A DNA stretch of 64,000 nucleotides from Thiodiazotropha sp040791665. GTDB taxonomy: Bacteria; Pseudomonadota; Gammaproteobacteria; Chromatiales; Chromatiaceae. The notes under the pieces were generated by a model. That model saw only the letters and a program-made list of their open reading frames with translations, was not told the origin of the DNA and ran no database searches. Below, piece by piece: positions 9,664-18,527 of the stretch. The DNA is taken from assembly GCA_040791665.1 (NCBI GenBank), contig JBFNNX010000022.1, forward strand, positions 186,001-250,000, in the 5' to 3' direction. The position numbers were made by a program, and so were the translations under genes. Numbering within the stretch: position 1 is the first letter of the stretch; every line of letters begins with the position of its first letter.

Positions 9664-10587
9664 TCATCCGGTATTAGTTTCTCTTTTAGTCTGACTTTCA
9701 CCTTCATTGATCAAGTGTTGCAGGAAGGCATCGGCTATGGCTGAAAGTCGCTTCCGCTTGAGATAGACTGCGTACCATTGTCGCAGCAGTGGGAAACCTT
9801 TTGCGTCCAGCACTGTGTAAGCACCGGATGCCGCATCCAGACTGAGCGTGTGTTGGGAGACAATGGCGATTCCCAGGCCGCCTGCGACAGCCTGCTTGAC
9901 CGCCTCGTTGCTGCCGAGGGTCATGCGTGTCTTTAGTTCCATCTTCCACTCCTCGAAAAAGCGCTCGGCGGCGAGTCGCGTGCCTGAGCCCTGCTCACGC
10001 ATGATGAACTGTTCAGCGGACAATCGTTTTGCGGATAAGCGCTTAATGCCTTCAAGGGGATGTCCTGTGGGCGCAATCACCACCAGGGGGTTTTGCATAA
10101 ACGGCACTGCCTTGACATCCAGGCTGGCGGGTACCCGACCCATGATGTAGAGATCGTCCATATTTTGGCTCAGGCGAGTCAGGCACTGGTCGCGGTTTAA
10201 GACCTCCAACGCCACCTCGATCCCGGGGTGCTGCTGGCAGAACTCCCCCAGCAGACGAGGCACGAAATATTTTGCCGTGGTGATGATCGAGAGCTTCAGA
10301 GTACCCCGCTCCAGCCCCTGTAGCTCCGCCAGTTCCGTCGAGAGTCCCTCCAGTCTCGCCAGCACATCCCTGGCCGCCTGTTCAACCCTGAGGCCCGCAT
10401 CTGTCAGGTAGAGCCTTTTTCCAACCTGTTCATGCAACGGTACGCCGATCGCTTCAGACATCTGTTTGATCTGTATGGATAGGGCCGGTGTCGTCATATG
10501 CAATTCCGCAGCGGCCCTGGTCATGTTTTGATGGCGGGCCAGCACGGTGAATATGGCAAGCTGGTGGAGTGTCAATCGTCTATACAT
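9664..10587 (-). CDS. cbbR: LysR-family regulator, CbbR-like
   Basis: This 307-residue transcription factor has an N-terminal winged helix-turn-helix (residues 1-65; LAIFTVLARHQNMTRAA pattern) and a two-lobed effector-binding domain. The overall wording, including TTAKYFVPRLLGEF near residue 106, REQGSGTR near residue 196 and the GLGIAIVS stretch, fits CbbR, the activator of Calvin-cycle genes, better than other LysR proteins. It is divergent from a class II aldolase gene with 155 bp between the starts, the usual layout for a LysR regulator and its target. In autotrophs CbbR responds to metabolites such as RuBP, PEP or NADPH; the ligand here is unknown. RuBisCO genes are not in the window, so the name rests on similarity and context. 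Confidence 0.82.
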   Translation of the reverse strand: MYRRLTLHQLAIFTVLARHQNMTRAAAELHMTTPALSIQIKQMSEAIGVPLHEQVGKRLYLTDAGLRVEQAARDVLARLEGLSTELAELQGLERGTLKLSIITTAKYFVPRLLGEFCQQHPGIEVALEVLNRDQCLTRLSQNMDDLYIMGRVPASLDVKAVPFMQNPLVVIAPTGHPLEGIKRLSAKRLSAEQFIMREQGSGTRLAAERFFEEWKMELKTRMTLGSNEAVKQAVAGGLGIAIVSQHTLSLDAASGAYTVLDAKGFPLLRQWYAVYLKRKRLSAIADAFLQHLINEGESQTKRETNTG

Positions 10588-10592
10588 GTCGT

Positions 10593-10602
10593 TATATGAT
10601 CA
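10593..10602. promoter_or_regulatory. Perfect palindrome in the cbbR/aldolase promoter gap
   Basis: TATGATCATA is a perfect 10-bp palindrome lying 5 bp before the cbbR start codon, inside an AT-rich stretch of about 50 bp. LysR proteins bind interrupted dyads in such gaps and repress their own gene from near-start sites. Assignment as a CbbR site is inference. Confidence 0.35.
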
Positions 10603-10742
10603 TAAAACAATATATTTTAGATGTTTAAATTATATTAATCTGAACAAGCACGTAAAGTGGCATCAAGATTCACCCGGGGCGCCGCTCCCGGTGCGCGGCC
10701 TGTGTCGCTGCCCTGTGGCGCGCTACTGTTCAGGAGAGTGCA

Positions 10743-11963
10743 ATGCCGATCGTTGATATGAAGGGAATGCTCGACCATGCCTACCGCCATGGTTATGCCG
10801 TCGGCGCTTTTGACGTGGCCAGTCTCGATTTTGTCGCCGGCATCGTGTCGGCTGCGGAACGCAGCCGGTCACCGGTGATACTCTCGCTGGCCGAATCCCA
10901 CTTCGAGCATTTCGACTTCGAGCTGCTCATGAGTGCGGTGGAACGTGCCGCGAAACGGGCGACTGTTCCGGTGGCCATTCACTTCGATCATGGCATGAGC
11001 CATGAGTCGGCTATCCGATCCATCAGTCTTGGATGTAACGGTGTGATGGTCGATGCCTCGCACTGCCCATTTGAAGAGAATGTAGCCTTGACCCTGGGGG
11101 TCGTGGAGATGGCACGGGGTTGCGGTGTGCCGGTCGAGGGTGAGCTTGGCTACGTGCCAGGCGTCGAGGGCGAAGATGCCGAGCGCCATCCCGGTGAACT
11201 GGTATATACCTCAGTGTCTGAAGCGAAAGCGTATGTAGAGCGTACCGGAGTTGATTTTCTCGCCGTATCCATCGGTACCGTGCATGGAAGAATGAAGGGT
11301 GAACCCAATCTCAACTACACGCGACTTCAGGAGATCAACGAGGCTTTGCGCATTCCGTTGGTGCTCCACGGCGGTACCGGCCTCGCTGATGAACAGTACG
11401 GCAGGCTTATCGCCAACGGCATCAGCAAGATAAACTATTATACCGCGCTGGCAGATGCATCAGGTCAACGCATACAACAGAATGTGCAGCGTGGAGAGCG
11501 GGGCTATACCGCACTGGTAGCCGGTACGGCGGAAGCCATCTCACAAGAGGCCGAGCGGTGCATGCTTCTGTGGGGGGCGGCCGGTCGCGCTGATGAACTC
11601 CTGAGGGTCTGTATGCCCTGGGCGCCGGTCGAGCATCTGATTATCTACAACGCCGATGCGAGTGAACCGCAAGTGCGTGACATGATGGCAGAAGGTCGGC
11701 GGGTACTTTCCCGAATTCCTGGTGTCAGAGCAGTATTCACCGGCGATGCAGTGCAGGAGGGAACCCGCTATCGTTTTACCTGGCTGGTTCGTTTCTGTCA
11801 CCCGGCAGTGATAGACAGCTATCGCAATCACCCGGATCACGTAGCGTTTGCCGACAGCCATTTCCGTCCTGTTGCGAGCGACCGTATCAGTATCGACTTC
11901 CAGGCTGTGGAGGATAGTGATGTCCTGGCCGACAGGGATAAAGGCATCAGGCAAACTGCATAG
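10743..11963 (+). CDS. Class II fructose-bisphosphate aldolase fused to a C-terminal Dabb domain
   Basis: The first 290 or so residues form a zinc-dependent class II aldolase, cleaving or forming fructose (or sedoheptulose) bisphosphate in glycolysis, gluconeogenesis and the Calvin cycle. Zinc-binding and catalytic motifs are visible: HFDHG at 80-84, the GELG segment near 133, histidine 181 in GTVHG, and HGGTG at 209-213. Class II aldolases usually end near residue 300-350. Here a roughly 95-residue C-terminal part from VEHLIIYN (about 296-390) reads as a stress-responsive dimeric alpha-beta barrel (Dabb) domain, with RNHPDHVAF near residue 361 typical of that fold. The ATG follows AGGAGAG with good spacing. 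It is divergent from the CbbR-like gene, supporting a role in carbon fixation. The fusion is unusual. Confidence 0.88.
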   Translation: MPIVDMKGMLDHAYRHGYAVGAFDVASLDFVAGIVSAAERSRSPVILSLAESHFEHFDFELLMSAVERAAKRATVPVAIHFDHGMSHESAIRSISLGCNGVMVDASHCPFEENVALTLGVVEMARGCGVPVEGELGYVPGVEGEDAERHPGELVYTSVSEAKAYVERTGVDFLAVSIGTVHGRMKGEPNLNYTRLQEINEALRIPLVLHGGTGLADEQYGRLIANGISKINYYTALADASGQRIQQNVQRGERGYTALVAGTAEAISQEAERCMLLWGAAGRADELLRVCMPWAPVEHLIIYNADASEPQVRDMMAEGRRVLSRIPGVRAVFTGDAVQEGTRYRFTWLVRFCHPAVIDSYRNHPDHVAFADSHFRPVASDRISIDFQAVEDSDVLADRDKGIRQTA

Positions 11964-12345
11964 CGGCACACCTTTATTCAATGCGCGGAAGCGCCGAGGA
12001 GATCTGATCAATACACAGTCTGCATGCTCGGATATCCCTGCGGTTCAATTAATCATATAGATTGATTGGATTTATTCAGATGAAATGAGTGAGTCTATAA
12101 ATAAATGACTGGGTAAGTTGTCCACATTTGCTGCGGAACATTCCTGTAAACGGGGTATGTTGAGGGCAGCAACATCAATTGATTTCTCTCAAAATACCGG
12201 ATTCAATAATTCGACATAATATTGGCATTTTCAAATCAGCGGTACTGTCTACTATGGGCGGGGTGGAGGATATCCCAGTCTGCTATTGAGATTGAAATCC
12301 CGACAGCCGTGCGCTGACTAATAAACGAGTGTGTTGAAGATATTT
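11964..12345. other. Intergenic region between the aldolase and pycA genes
   Basis: A gap of 382 bp. A short hairpin of GCGC with a GGAA loop lies just after the aldolase stop but lacks a T tract. The remainder is AT-rich and presumably holds the pyruvate carboxylase promoter. No gene or repeat was recognised. Confidence 0.5.
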
Positions 12346-13764
12346 ATGATTCGTAAAATACTCATCGCAAACAGGGGCGAAATCGCTGTTCGCATTATCC
12401 GTGCATGTGCGGATATGGGCATTCGCTCTGTCGCAATCTATTCCGAAGCGGACCGGTTCTCCCTGCACGTGAAAAAGGCCGATGAAGCCTTCAGTCTCGG
12501 CAGTGACCCTTTGGCGGGTTATCTGAATGTGCACCGCATTGTCAACCTGGCGGCATCGACCGGCTGCGATGCGATACATCCGGGCTACGGATTTCTCTCG
12601 GAAAACCCTGAACTGGCGGCGGTCTGTGCGCGACGCGGCATCACTTTTATCGGCCCCAGCGCCGATGTGATCAAACGCATGGGTGACAAGACCGAGGCGC
12701 GCGATGCGATGAAGGCTGCGGGATTGCCCGTCACACCGGGTTCTGAAGGTAACCTGGACAATATGGAGGAAGCGTTGGAGCTCGCACAAGAGCTGGGTTA
12801 TCCGGTAATGCTGAAAGCGACTTCGGGCGGCGGGGGCAGAGGTATTCGCCGTTGCGATACGGCGGAGGATCTGCAACGGAATTACCAGCGGGTCATCTCG
12901 GAAGCCACCAAGGCATTCGGCCGTGCCGATATCTTCCTGGAAAAGTGCATCGTGGATCCTCGGCATATCGAGGTTCAGGTGTTGGCGGATCATTACGGCA
13001 ACGCCATTCATCTCTATGAGCGCGACTGCTCGATTCAGCGGCGCAATCAGAAATTGATCGAGATCGCGCCCTCGCCGCAACTGGATGAGGCTCAGCGGCA
13101 ATATCTCGGCGGGCTTGCGGTCTTGGCTGCCAAGGCGGTGGGATACACCAATGCGGGCACAGTCGAGTTTCTGCTCGACGCCGATGGGCGCTTCTATTTC
13201 ATGGAGATGAATACCCGGGTACAGGTGGAGCATACGATCACTGAAACCATCACCGGGGTGGATATCGTGGAAGAGCAGATCCGGGTGGCGGCGGGTTTGG
13301 CCTTGCGCTTCGAGCAGCATGAGATCGTGCACCAGGGCTTTGCGATCCAATTCCGTGTCAATGCCGAGGATCCCAAGAACGGATTTCTCCCCAGTTTCGG
13401 CCGTATTTCACGCTACTATGCGCCTGGTGGGCCGGGTGTGCGGACTGATGCCGCGATCTACACCGGCTATACGGTTCCCCCCTATTACGATTCGATGCTG
13501 GCCAAGGTGATTGTCTGGGCCCAGGAGTGGGAGGATGCCATCAATCGGGGTGAACGGGCATTGCGCGACATGGGGTTGCAAGGCATCAAAACAACCATAC
13601 CCTACTATCTCGAAATTCTACATCATCCACAGTTCCGTTCGGGTGAGTTCAATACCGGTTTTGTCGAGGCTCATCCGGAGCTGACTCAATTCTCCCAAAA
13701 ACTCAGCCCAGAAGACCTGGCCCTGGTCTTGGCGGCAGCGACAGCAGCCCATACTGGGCTTTGA
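12346..13764 (+). CDS. pycA: Pyruvate carboxylase subunit A (biotin carboxylase)
   Basis: This cytosolic subunit carboxylates the biotin carried by the partner protein, using ATP and bicarbonate. The 472-residue protein has the biotin carboxylase layout: N-terminal RKILIANRGEIA, an ATP-grasp domain with the glycine-rich loop TSGGGGRGI near residues 160-168, EMNTRVQVEH near residues 286-295 with catalytic residues, and a C-terminal domain. The ATG at 12346 is preferred over an in-frame GTG 15 bp upstream because family members start at MIRKILIANRG. The next gene, 14 bp downstream, encodes the carboxyltransferase-biotin subunit, so this is a two-subunit pyruvate carboxylase. Confusion with AccC is possible on sequence alone, but context argues against it. 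Confidence 0.92.
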   Translation: MIRKILIANRGEIAVRIIRACADMGIRSVAIYSEADRFSLHVKKADEAFSLGSDPLAGYLNVHRIVNLAASTGCDAIHPGYGFLSENPELAAVCARRGITFIGPSADVIKRMGDKTEARDAMKAAGLPVTPGSEGNLDNMEEALELAQELGYPVMLKATSGGGGRGIRRCDTAEDLQRNYQRVISEATKAFGRADIFLEKCIVDPRHIEVQVLADHYGNAIHLYERDCSIQRRNQKLIEIAPSPQLDEAQRQYLGGLAVLAAKAVGYTNAGTVEFLLDADGRFYFMEMNTRVQVEHTITETITGVDIVEEQIRVAAGLALRFEQHEIVHQGFAIQFRVNAEDPKNGFLPSFGRISRYYAPGGPGVRTDAAIYTGYTVPPYYDSMLAKVIVWAQEWEDAINRGERALRDMGLQGIKTTIPYYLEILHHPQFRSGEFNTGFVEAHPELTQFSQKLSPEDLALVLAAATAAHTGL

Positions 13765-13778
13765 TCAGGAGTTAGCGA

Positions 13779-15620
13779 ATGTCCAACAAGGTACAAGTCA
13801 CCGATGTCATCCTGCGTGATGCCCACCAATCATTGATCGCTACACGCATGCGTACGGAGGATATGTTGCCTATTTGCGAGAAGCTCGATGCCGTTGGCTA
13901 CTGGTCGTTGGAATGCTGGGGCGGCGCAACCTTTGACGCTTGTCTGAGGTTTTTGAAAGAGGATCCCTGGGAACGCTTGCGCAAGCTGCGCGAAGCGCTG
14001 CCTAACACCCGGCTGCAGATGCTTCTGCGTGGCCAGAATCTGTTGGGATACCGGCACTACTCGGATGATGTAGTGCGTGCCTTCGTGCGCAAGTCCGCCG
14101 AGAATGGCACGGATGTTTTCCGTATCTTCGACGCACTTAACGATCTGCGGAATCTTCGTACCGCCATCGAGGCCACCAAGGAGGCGGGGAAGCATGCTCA
14201 GGGGACAATCTCTTACACTGTCAGCCCGGTCCATGACGTCGCGGGTTTCGTCGCCATGGGACAGGAGCTGGAGGCCATGGGGTGCGACTCAATCTGCATC
14301 AAGGACATGGCTGGATTGTTGACCCCGTACGCCACCGCCGAGCTGGTGAAGGCGTTGACCGATGCGGTCGATGTACCCCTTCATCTGCATTGCCATGCGA
14401 CGGCCGGTCAATCCGAAATGTGTCAGCTCAAAGCGATTGAAAACGGCTGCCGCCACATAGACACGGCTATCTCATCGTTTGCGGGCGGCACCTCCCATCC
14501 GCCTACCGAAAGCCTGGTGGCCGCGCTGCGTGGTACTGAATACGATTCGGAGCTGGATCTGGAAGCGATCCAGGAGATCGGGCTCTACTTCTACGGTGTG
14601 CGCAAGAAGTACCACCAGTTCGAAAGCGACCACACCGGTGTGGATACCCGGGTTCAAGTCAATCAGGTGCCCGGCGGTATGATCTCCAACCTGGCCAATC
14701 AGCTTCGTGAACAGAACGCCTTGGATCGCATGAGCGAGGTGTTGGCGGAAATTCCGGCGGTGCGCGAGGACCTCGGCTATCCGCCGCTGGTCACACCAAC
14801 GTCTCAGATCGTTGGGACTCAGGCCGTATTGAATGTGCTGACCGGCAAGCGCTATCAGACCATTACCAACGAAGTGAAACTCTACTTGCAGGGCGGGTAT
14901 GGGCTGGCTCCGGCTGTGGTCAATCCCACTCTTCAGCAACAAGCCGTTGGCAGCGAGGAGTTGGTTGAATGCCGACCCGCCGATCTGCTTCAGCCCGAGC
15001 TGGACCGATTGCACCGCGAGATTATTTCCCTCGCCCAATGTGAGGAGGATATCCTCTCTTTCGCGATGTTCCCGGAAGTCGGCCGCAAGTTTCTCGAGGA
15101 ACGGGAGGCCGGTACGCTCCGCCCCGAAGCGTTGGAGCCGATTCCGAGTTCAACAGACAACTCAACGGCGGGAATCGCGGCGCCAACCGAGTTCAATATC
15201 AACCTCCACGGAGAATCCTACAATATAAAGGTCACCGGCGCCGGTCATCGGGGTGAGGCCCAGCGCCACTTCTACTTTACGGTCGATGGGGTACCGGAAG
15301 AGGTTTTGATAGAAACGTTGAATGAGGTCGTACTCGACGGCGGTGCAGAAGGTGCCGTGAAAGGCTCCATAGCCGGTAAACGGCCAACACCCTCTGCGGA
15401 AGGACATGTGACCACCAGCATGCCGGGCAACATTGTCGAAGTGCTCGTCAATGAAGGCGACAGGGTCGAGGTGGGGCAGCCGATTCTGGTCACCGAGGCG
15501 ATGAAGATGGAGACGGAGGTACAGTCTCCCATCGCGGGAGCGGTTAAGAAAATATATGTGCAAAACGGCGATGCGGTGAGCCCGGATGAAACGCTGGTCG
15601 AGATTGAAGACGAAAGCTAA
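13779..15620 (+). CDS. pycB: Pyruvate carboxylase subunit B (carboxyltransferase and biotin carrier; OadA-like)
   Basis: The 613-residue protein transfers the carboxyl group from biotin to pyruvate to give oxaloacetate. The N-terminal half is an HMGL-like TIM barrel with DVILRDAHQSL near residues 9-19, the metal-binding HLHCHATAG near residues 206-214 and SFAGGTSHPPTE. A conserved carboxylase domain follows. The C-terminal 75 residues form a biotinyl domain with the lysine of AMKMETEV near residue 580. The family includes oxaloacetate decarboxylase alpha, but the membrane subunits OadB and OadG are not adjacent and a biotin carboxylase is directly upstream. An anaplerotic carboxylase is therefore the better reading. 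A CAGGAG site precedes the ATG. Confidence 0.92.
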   Translation: MSNKVQVTDVILRDAHQSLIATRMRTEDMLPICEKLDAVGYWSLECWGGATFDACLRFLKEDPWERLRKLREALPNTRLQMLLRGQNLLGYRHYSDDVVRAFVRKSAENGTDVFRIFDALNDLRNLRTAIEATKEAGKHAQGTISYTVSPVHDVAGFVAMGQELEAMGCDSICIKDMAGLLTPYATAELVKALTDAVDVPLHLHCHATAGQSEMCQLKAIENGCRHIDTAISSFAGGTSHPPTESLVAALRGTEYDSELDLEAIQEIGLYFYGVRKKYHQFESDHTGVDTRVQVNQVPGGMISNLANQLREQNALDRMSEVLAEIPAVREDLGYPPLVTPTSQIVGTQAVLNVLTGKRYQTITNEVKLYLQGGYGLAPAVVNPTLQQQAVGSEELVECRPADLLQPELDRLHREIISLAQCEEDILSFAMFPEVGRKFLEEREAGTLRPEALEPIPSSTDNSTAGIAAPTEFNINLHGESYNIKVTGAGHRGEAQRHFYFTVDGVPEEVLIETLNEVVLDGGAEGAVKGSIAGKRPTPSAEGHVTTSMPGNIVEVLVNEGDRVEVGQPILVTEAMKMETEVQSPIAGAVKKIYVQNGDAVSPDETLVEIEDES

Positions 15621-16130
15621 GGAGCCTTGGCTTAATTGCCAATCGAGCGGTTGACTGGTTGAACACCTTGGAATCAAGGCGAACACCTGTCTATTGTCGT
15701 ATGCCGAATATGTATGTGCCAGGGTGTTCACGGATGTGTTTCGCATGCTAACTCTATAGGCTGTTTGCAAAAACTCGATAGCGCATTGTTCAGCCGCTAA
15801 GGATTTGGGATTGGGGTTATCCATACAAACCTTCCGGGTAGGAAATTACAGATCCGAACCGAATCCGGATCGATCTTCATGCTGGTGTCGTAATACGAAA
15901 ATTTAATGCTGACTGAATAACTTAACTTGGAAGATATCTATCCGGGCCGGATTCATGGTTTTCGGCAATTCCGGATAGGCAAGGGTATCGGGATCGCAGC
16001 TAACTGGTCGACTGCAGTTGTGGCTGCTAGTCTGGAGTTGATGATAGGGACACAGAGAGCCAATGCATAGAAATTCGAGCGGCCATCGGCCAATCGAAAG
16101 TTGCTGCGAATAACAATCGAGGAGGGTTAT
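15621..16130. other. Intergenic region between pycB and dctP
   Basis: About 510 bp. A short perfect stem, CCTTG with CAAGG at 15666-15679, is present without a T tract. The rest shows no reading frame with family resemblance and no repeat. The TRAP operon promoter is expected here. Confidence 0.5.
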
Positions 16131-17276
16131 ATGACTCAAAAGAGACAAGGTCGGGATTTCACTACACCTGACAAGACCGCTGATATACAGCGCCGTCAAT
16201 TTCTCAAGCGCTCGGCTGCCGCCGGCGCACTGACTATCGGCGGTGCGCCTTTCATCGGCAACGCAGTCGCGGCCGAGACAACCATCTGGAAGATCCAGAC
16301 CTCCTGGCCCGGTGGTATCGGTTTGGAGGTGTTCAAGGATTGGTGTAACGGAATTGTGGAGAAAACCGGTGGCGAGCTGGCTTTCAAGCCCTTCGGTGCG
16401 AAGGATGTAGTGGGAGAGTTCCAGCTGTTCGACGCGGTGAAGAACGGGGTTCTCGATGCCATGAATCCTTTCACGCTCTATTGGGCCGGGCGTATGCCCG
16501 TGGCGGTCTTTCTTTCATCCTATCCCTTAGGCCTGCGCAACCCTCACGAGTGGGACACCTTCTACTATGGTCTCGGTGGTCTGGAGCTGGCTCGGGAGGC
16601 CTTTGGCAAGGTGGGGCTCCATTTTGTCGGACCGATTCATCACGGTCCCAATATCATCCACTCCAAGGTGCCGATCCGGTCGATTGACGATTTTCGCGGT
16701 CGTAAGATGCGTCTGCCCGGCGGTATGGTGGCGGAGGTATTCCAGGCGGCCGGTGCGAAGACAACACTGCTGCCGGGATCCGAGATCTTTCCTGCACTGG
16801 AAAAGGGAACAATCGATGTGGCGGACTATGTCGGGCCGGCAATCAACCATGCTCTGGGTTTCCATCAGGTGACCAAGTACATTTCCATGGGGCCGCCGGG
16901 ATTCATGTCCATCTATCAACCGGTGGATCTGATGGATCTCACCGTCTCTAAAAAGTCTTGGGACAAGCTGTCACCGAATATGAAGCAGTTCGTGGAGATG
17001 GAGGTGCATACCTACTCCGATCTGCATCATGCGGCGATTCAGGCGGCCGATCAGAAGGCGTGGAAGAAATTCGAGGAAGCCGGCACCGAGGTCACCCGTC
17101 TCTCCGAGGAAGATGTGGAGGCCTTCACTTTGCTCTCCGTACCCCTTTGGTACAAATGGGCGAATAAAGATGCCTTCGCAGCCAAGGCCTTCAAGATCCA
17201 ATTGGAGTACATGATGTCGGGTTCCCTGGGATACGTGGATAAGGAGATGATCAAAGGGCACAGTCTGAAAGCCTGA
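16131..17276 (+). CDS. dctP: TRAP transporter solute-binding protein DctP, Tat-exported
   Basis: This periplasmic binding protein captures an organic acid or similar solute for the TRAP permease. The 381-residue protein starts with a twin-arginine signal (RRQFLKRSAAAG near residues 22-33, ending at AVAA), then the DctP fold. The segment RGRKMRLPGG near residue 192 includes the conserved arginine that pairs with a solute carboxylate. It resembles the subgroup labelled mannitol/chloroaromatic compound transport, whose true ligands are usually 2-oxo or aromatic acids. The ATG at 16131 is chosen over an upstream TTG because GAGGAGGG lies 4 bp before it. The DctQ and DctM genes follow after 112 bp. 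Confidence 0.93.
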   Translation: MTQKRQGRDFTTPDKTADIQRRQFLKRSAAAGALTIGGAPFIGNAVAAETTIWKIQTSWPGGIGLEVFKDWCNGIVEKTGGELAFKPFGAKDVVGEFQLFDAVKNGVLDAMNPFTLYWAGRMPVAVFLSSYPLGLRNPHEWDTFYYGLGGLELAREAFGKVGLHFVGPIHHGPNIIHSKVPIRSIDDFRGRKMRLPGGMVAEVFQAAGAKTTLLPGSEIFPALEKGTIDVADYVGPAINHALGFHQVTKYISMGPPGFMSIYQPVDLMDLTVSKKSWDKLSPNMKQFVEMEVHTYSDLHHAAIQAADQKAWKKFEEAGTEVTRLSEEDVEAFTLLSVPLWYKWANKDAFAAKAFKIQLEYMMSGSLGYVDKEMIKGHSLKA

Positions 17277-17388
17277 TCCGGTGATAAGCTGACGGGGTCT
17301 GCCCAAGGACAGGCCCCTGACTACCCGGTAATCCATCGAAGAATAACAGCTGCGCCACGGGTAGGGTGCCGCCGGGAGATCCAATCCC

Positions 17389-18525
17389 ATGCCTGAGATC
17401 AGCTTTGTACTGCCACACTGGCTCTACTGGAGCGGTCTGATCCTGTTTCCCCTGTTTGCCATGATGCTGTTCCGCAAAGCCTCACCCGAGGAACCGGGCG
17501 AGCCCCTTTCCCTCTCTCTCGGCTACTTTCTGCTTGTCGTCGGCGGCTTTTTCGGTGTGCACAGGCTCTATCTTAAGAGCTATTGGGCTCTGGTATTCGT
17601 GGCGCTCTTTACTTCGTTGCTGGTGGTGAATGTAGAAGTGCGGAGTATGCGTGACGACCTCTCGGCTGCGCAGAACGGGATCAAGCTGGCCGAGTTTAAA
17701 GTGCAGCGTGCGGAAAAAGCGGTCAACAAGGGACGTCGTAATGCGGAACAGCGTCTCAGCGAGGCCAAGCAGAGGCTGACCAGCGCCGCGGCGTCACTCG
17801 AAGTAGCGCAACAGGGGAGTGAGCGTTGGAACAACATTGCGCAGGCCCTGGGAGGCGGCATGCTCCTGCTGCTGCTAGTAGATCTGCTTTGGATGCCAAA
17901 ACTGATTCAAACGCGTAACCGGGTCGAAACGCTGCGGCCGGATGGCGGGTTTCGTTGTCCCGGTGTCGAGGCGGAACGCCAGGACAGCCTTGAGCCCTTT
18001 CTGCTAAACCGTTTGATCTCGCGCATTAACGGCATGGCCGGTGAATTTGTCGCTTATTGGTCGGTGATTGCTGTATTCGTCTACTACTACGAGGTGATTG
18101 CCCGCTACGTCTTCAATTCACCCACCAATTGGGCCCATGAGAGTATGTTTCTCATGTTCGGTATGCAATATCTCATCGCCGGTGGTTTTGTGCTGCGTGA
18201 AGGGGCACATGTGAGAGTGGATGTGATTTACAACAAATTATCCAACCGTGGCAAGGCGATGGTGGATCTCTTCACCTCTATCTTCTTTTTTATCTTTATG
18301 TTCACCCTGCTGGTGACCGGATGGACCTTCTTTTACGACTCCTATGAAGTGAATGAGGTCTCCATCTCCGAATGGGGCATCCAATACTGGCCGATCAAAC
18401 TGGCGCTCTCTCTGGGGGCGCTGTTGCTGTTGATTCAGGGTGTCGCGCAATTGTTGAAAGACATTTCGGTGGTGATCAAACCCGATGCAGCGACGCTCGA
18501 TGCTGAAGTGAGGCCGGAAGGTTAG
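17389..18525 (+). CDS. dctQ: TRAP small permease DctQ with N-terminal TM2 and coiled-coil extension
   Basis: DctQ proteins are normally about 160-200 residues with four membrane helices and link DctP to DctM. This one has 378. The DctQ part is C-terminal, about residues 205-360, with the typical WAHESMFLMFGMQYL segment and a REGAHVRVDV stretch. In front are a helix at residues 10-28, a TM2-like pair of helices at about 42-85 with GGFFGVHRLYL, a coiled coil rich in Ala, Glu, Lys and Arg at about 90-145, and another helix near 155-170. The reading frame is open throughout, so this is a real fusion and not a joined artefact. The DctM gene starts 2 bp after the stop. Confidence 0.9.
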   Translation: MPEISFVLPHWLYWSGLILFPLFAMMLFRKASPEEPGEPLSLSLGYFLLVVGGFFGVHRLYLKSYWALVFVALFTSLLVVNVEVRSMRDDLSAAQNGIKLAEFKVQRAEKAVNKGRRNAEQRLSEAKQRLTSAAASLEVAQQGSERWNNIAQALGGGMLLLLLVDLLWMPKLIQTRNRVETLRPDGGFRCPGVEAERQDSLEPFLLNRLISRINGMAGEFVAYWSVIAVFVYYYEVIARYVFNSPTNWAHESMFLMFGMQYLIAGGFVLREGAHVRVDVIYNKLSNRGKAMVDLFTSIFFFIFMFTLLVTGWTFFYDSYEVNEVSISEWGIQYWPIKLALSLGALLLLIQGVAQLLKDISVVIKPDAATLDAEVRPEG

Positions 18526-18527
18526 CT

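Noticed and set aside
13779..15620. Na+-pumping oxaloacetate decarboxylase alpha subunit
   Set aside because: OadB and OadG genes are not adjacent, and a biotin carboxylase gene precedes it, so pyruvate carboxylase fits better.
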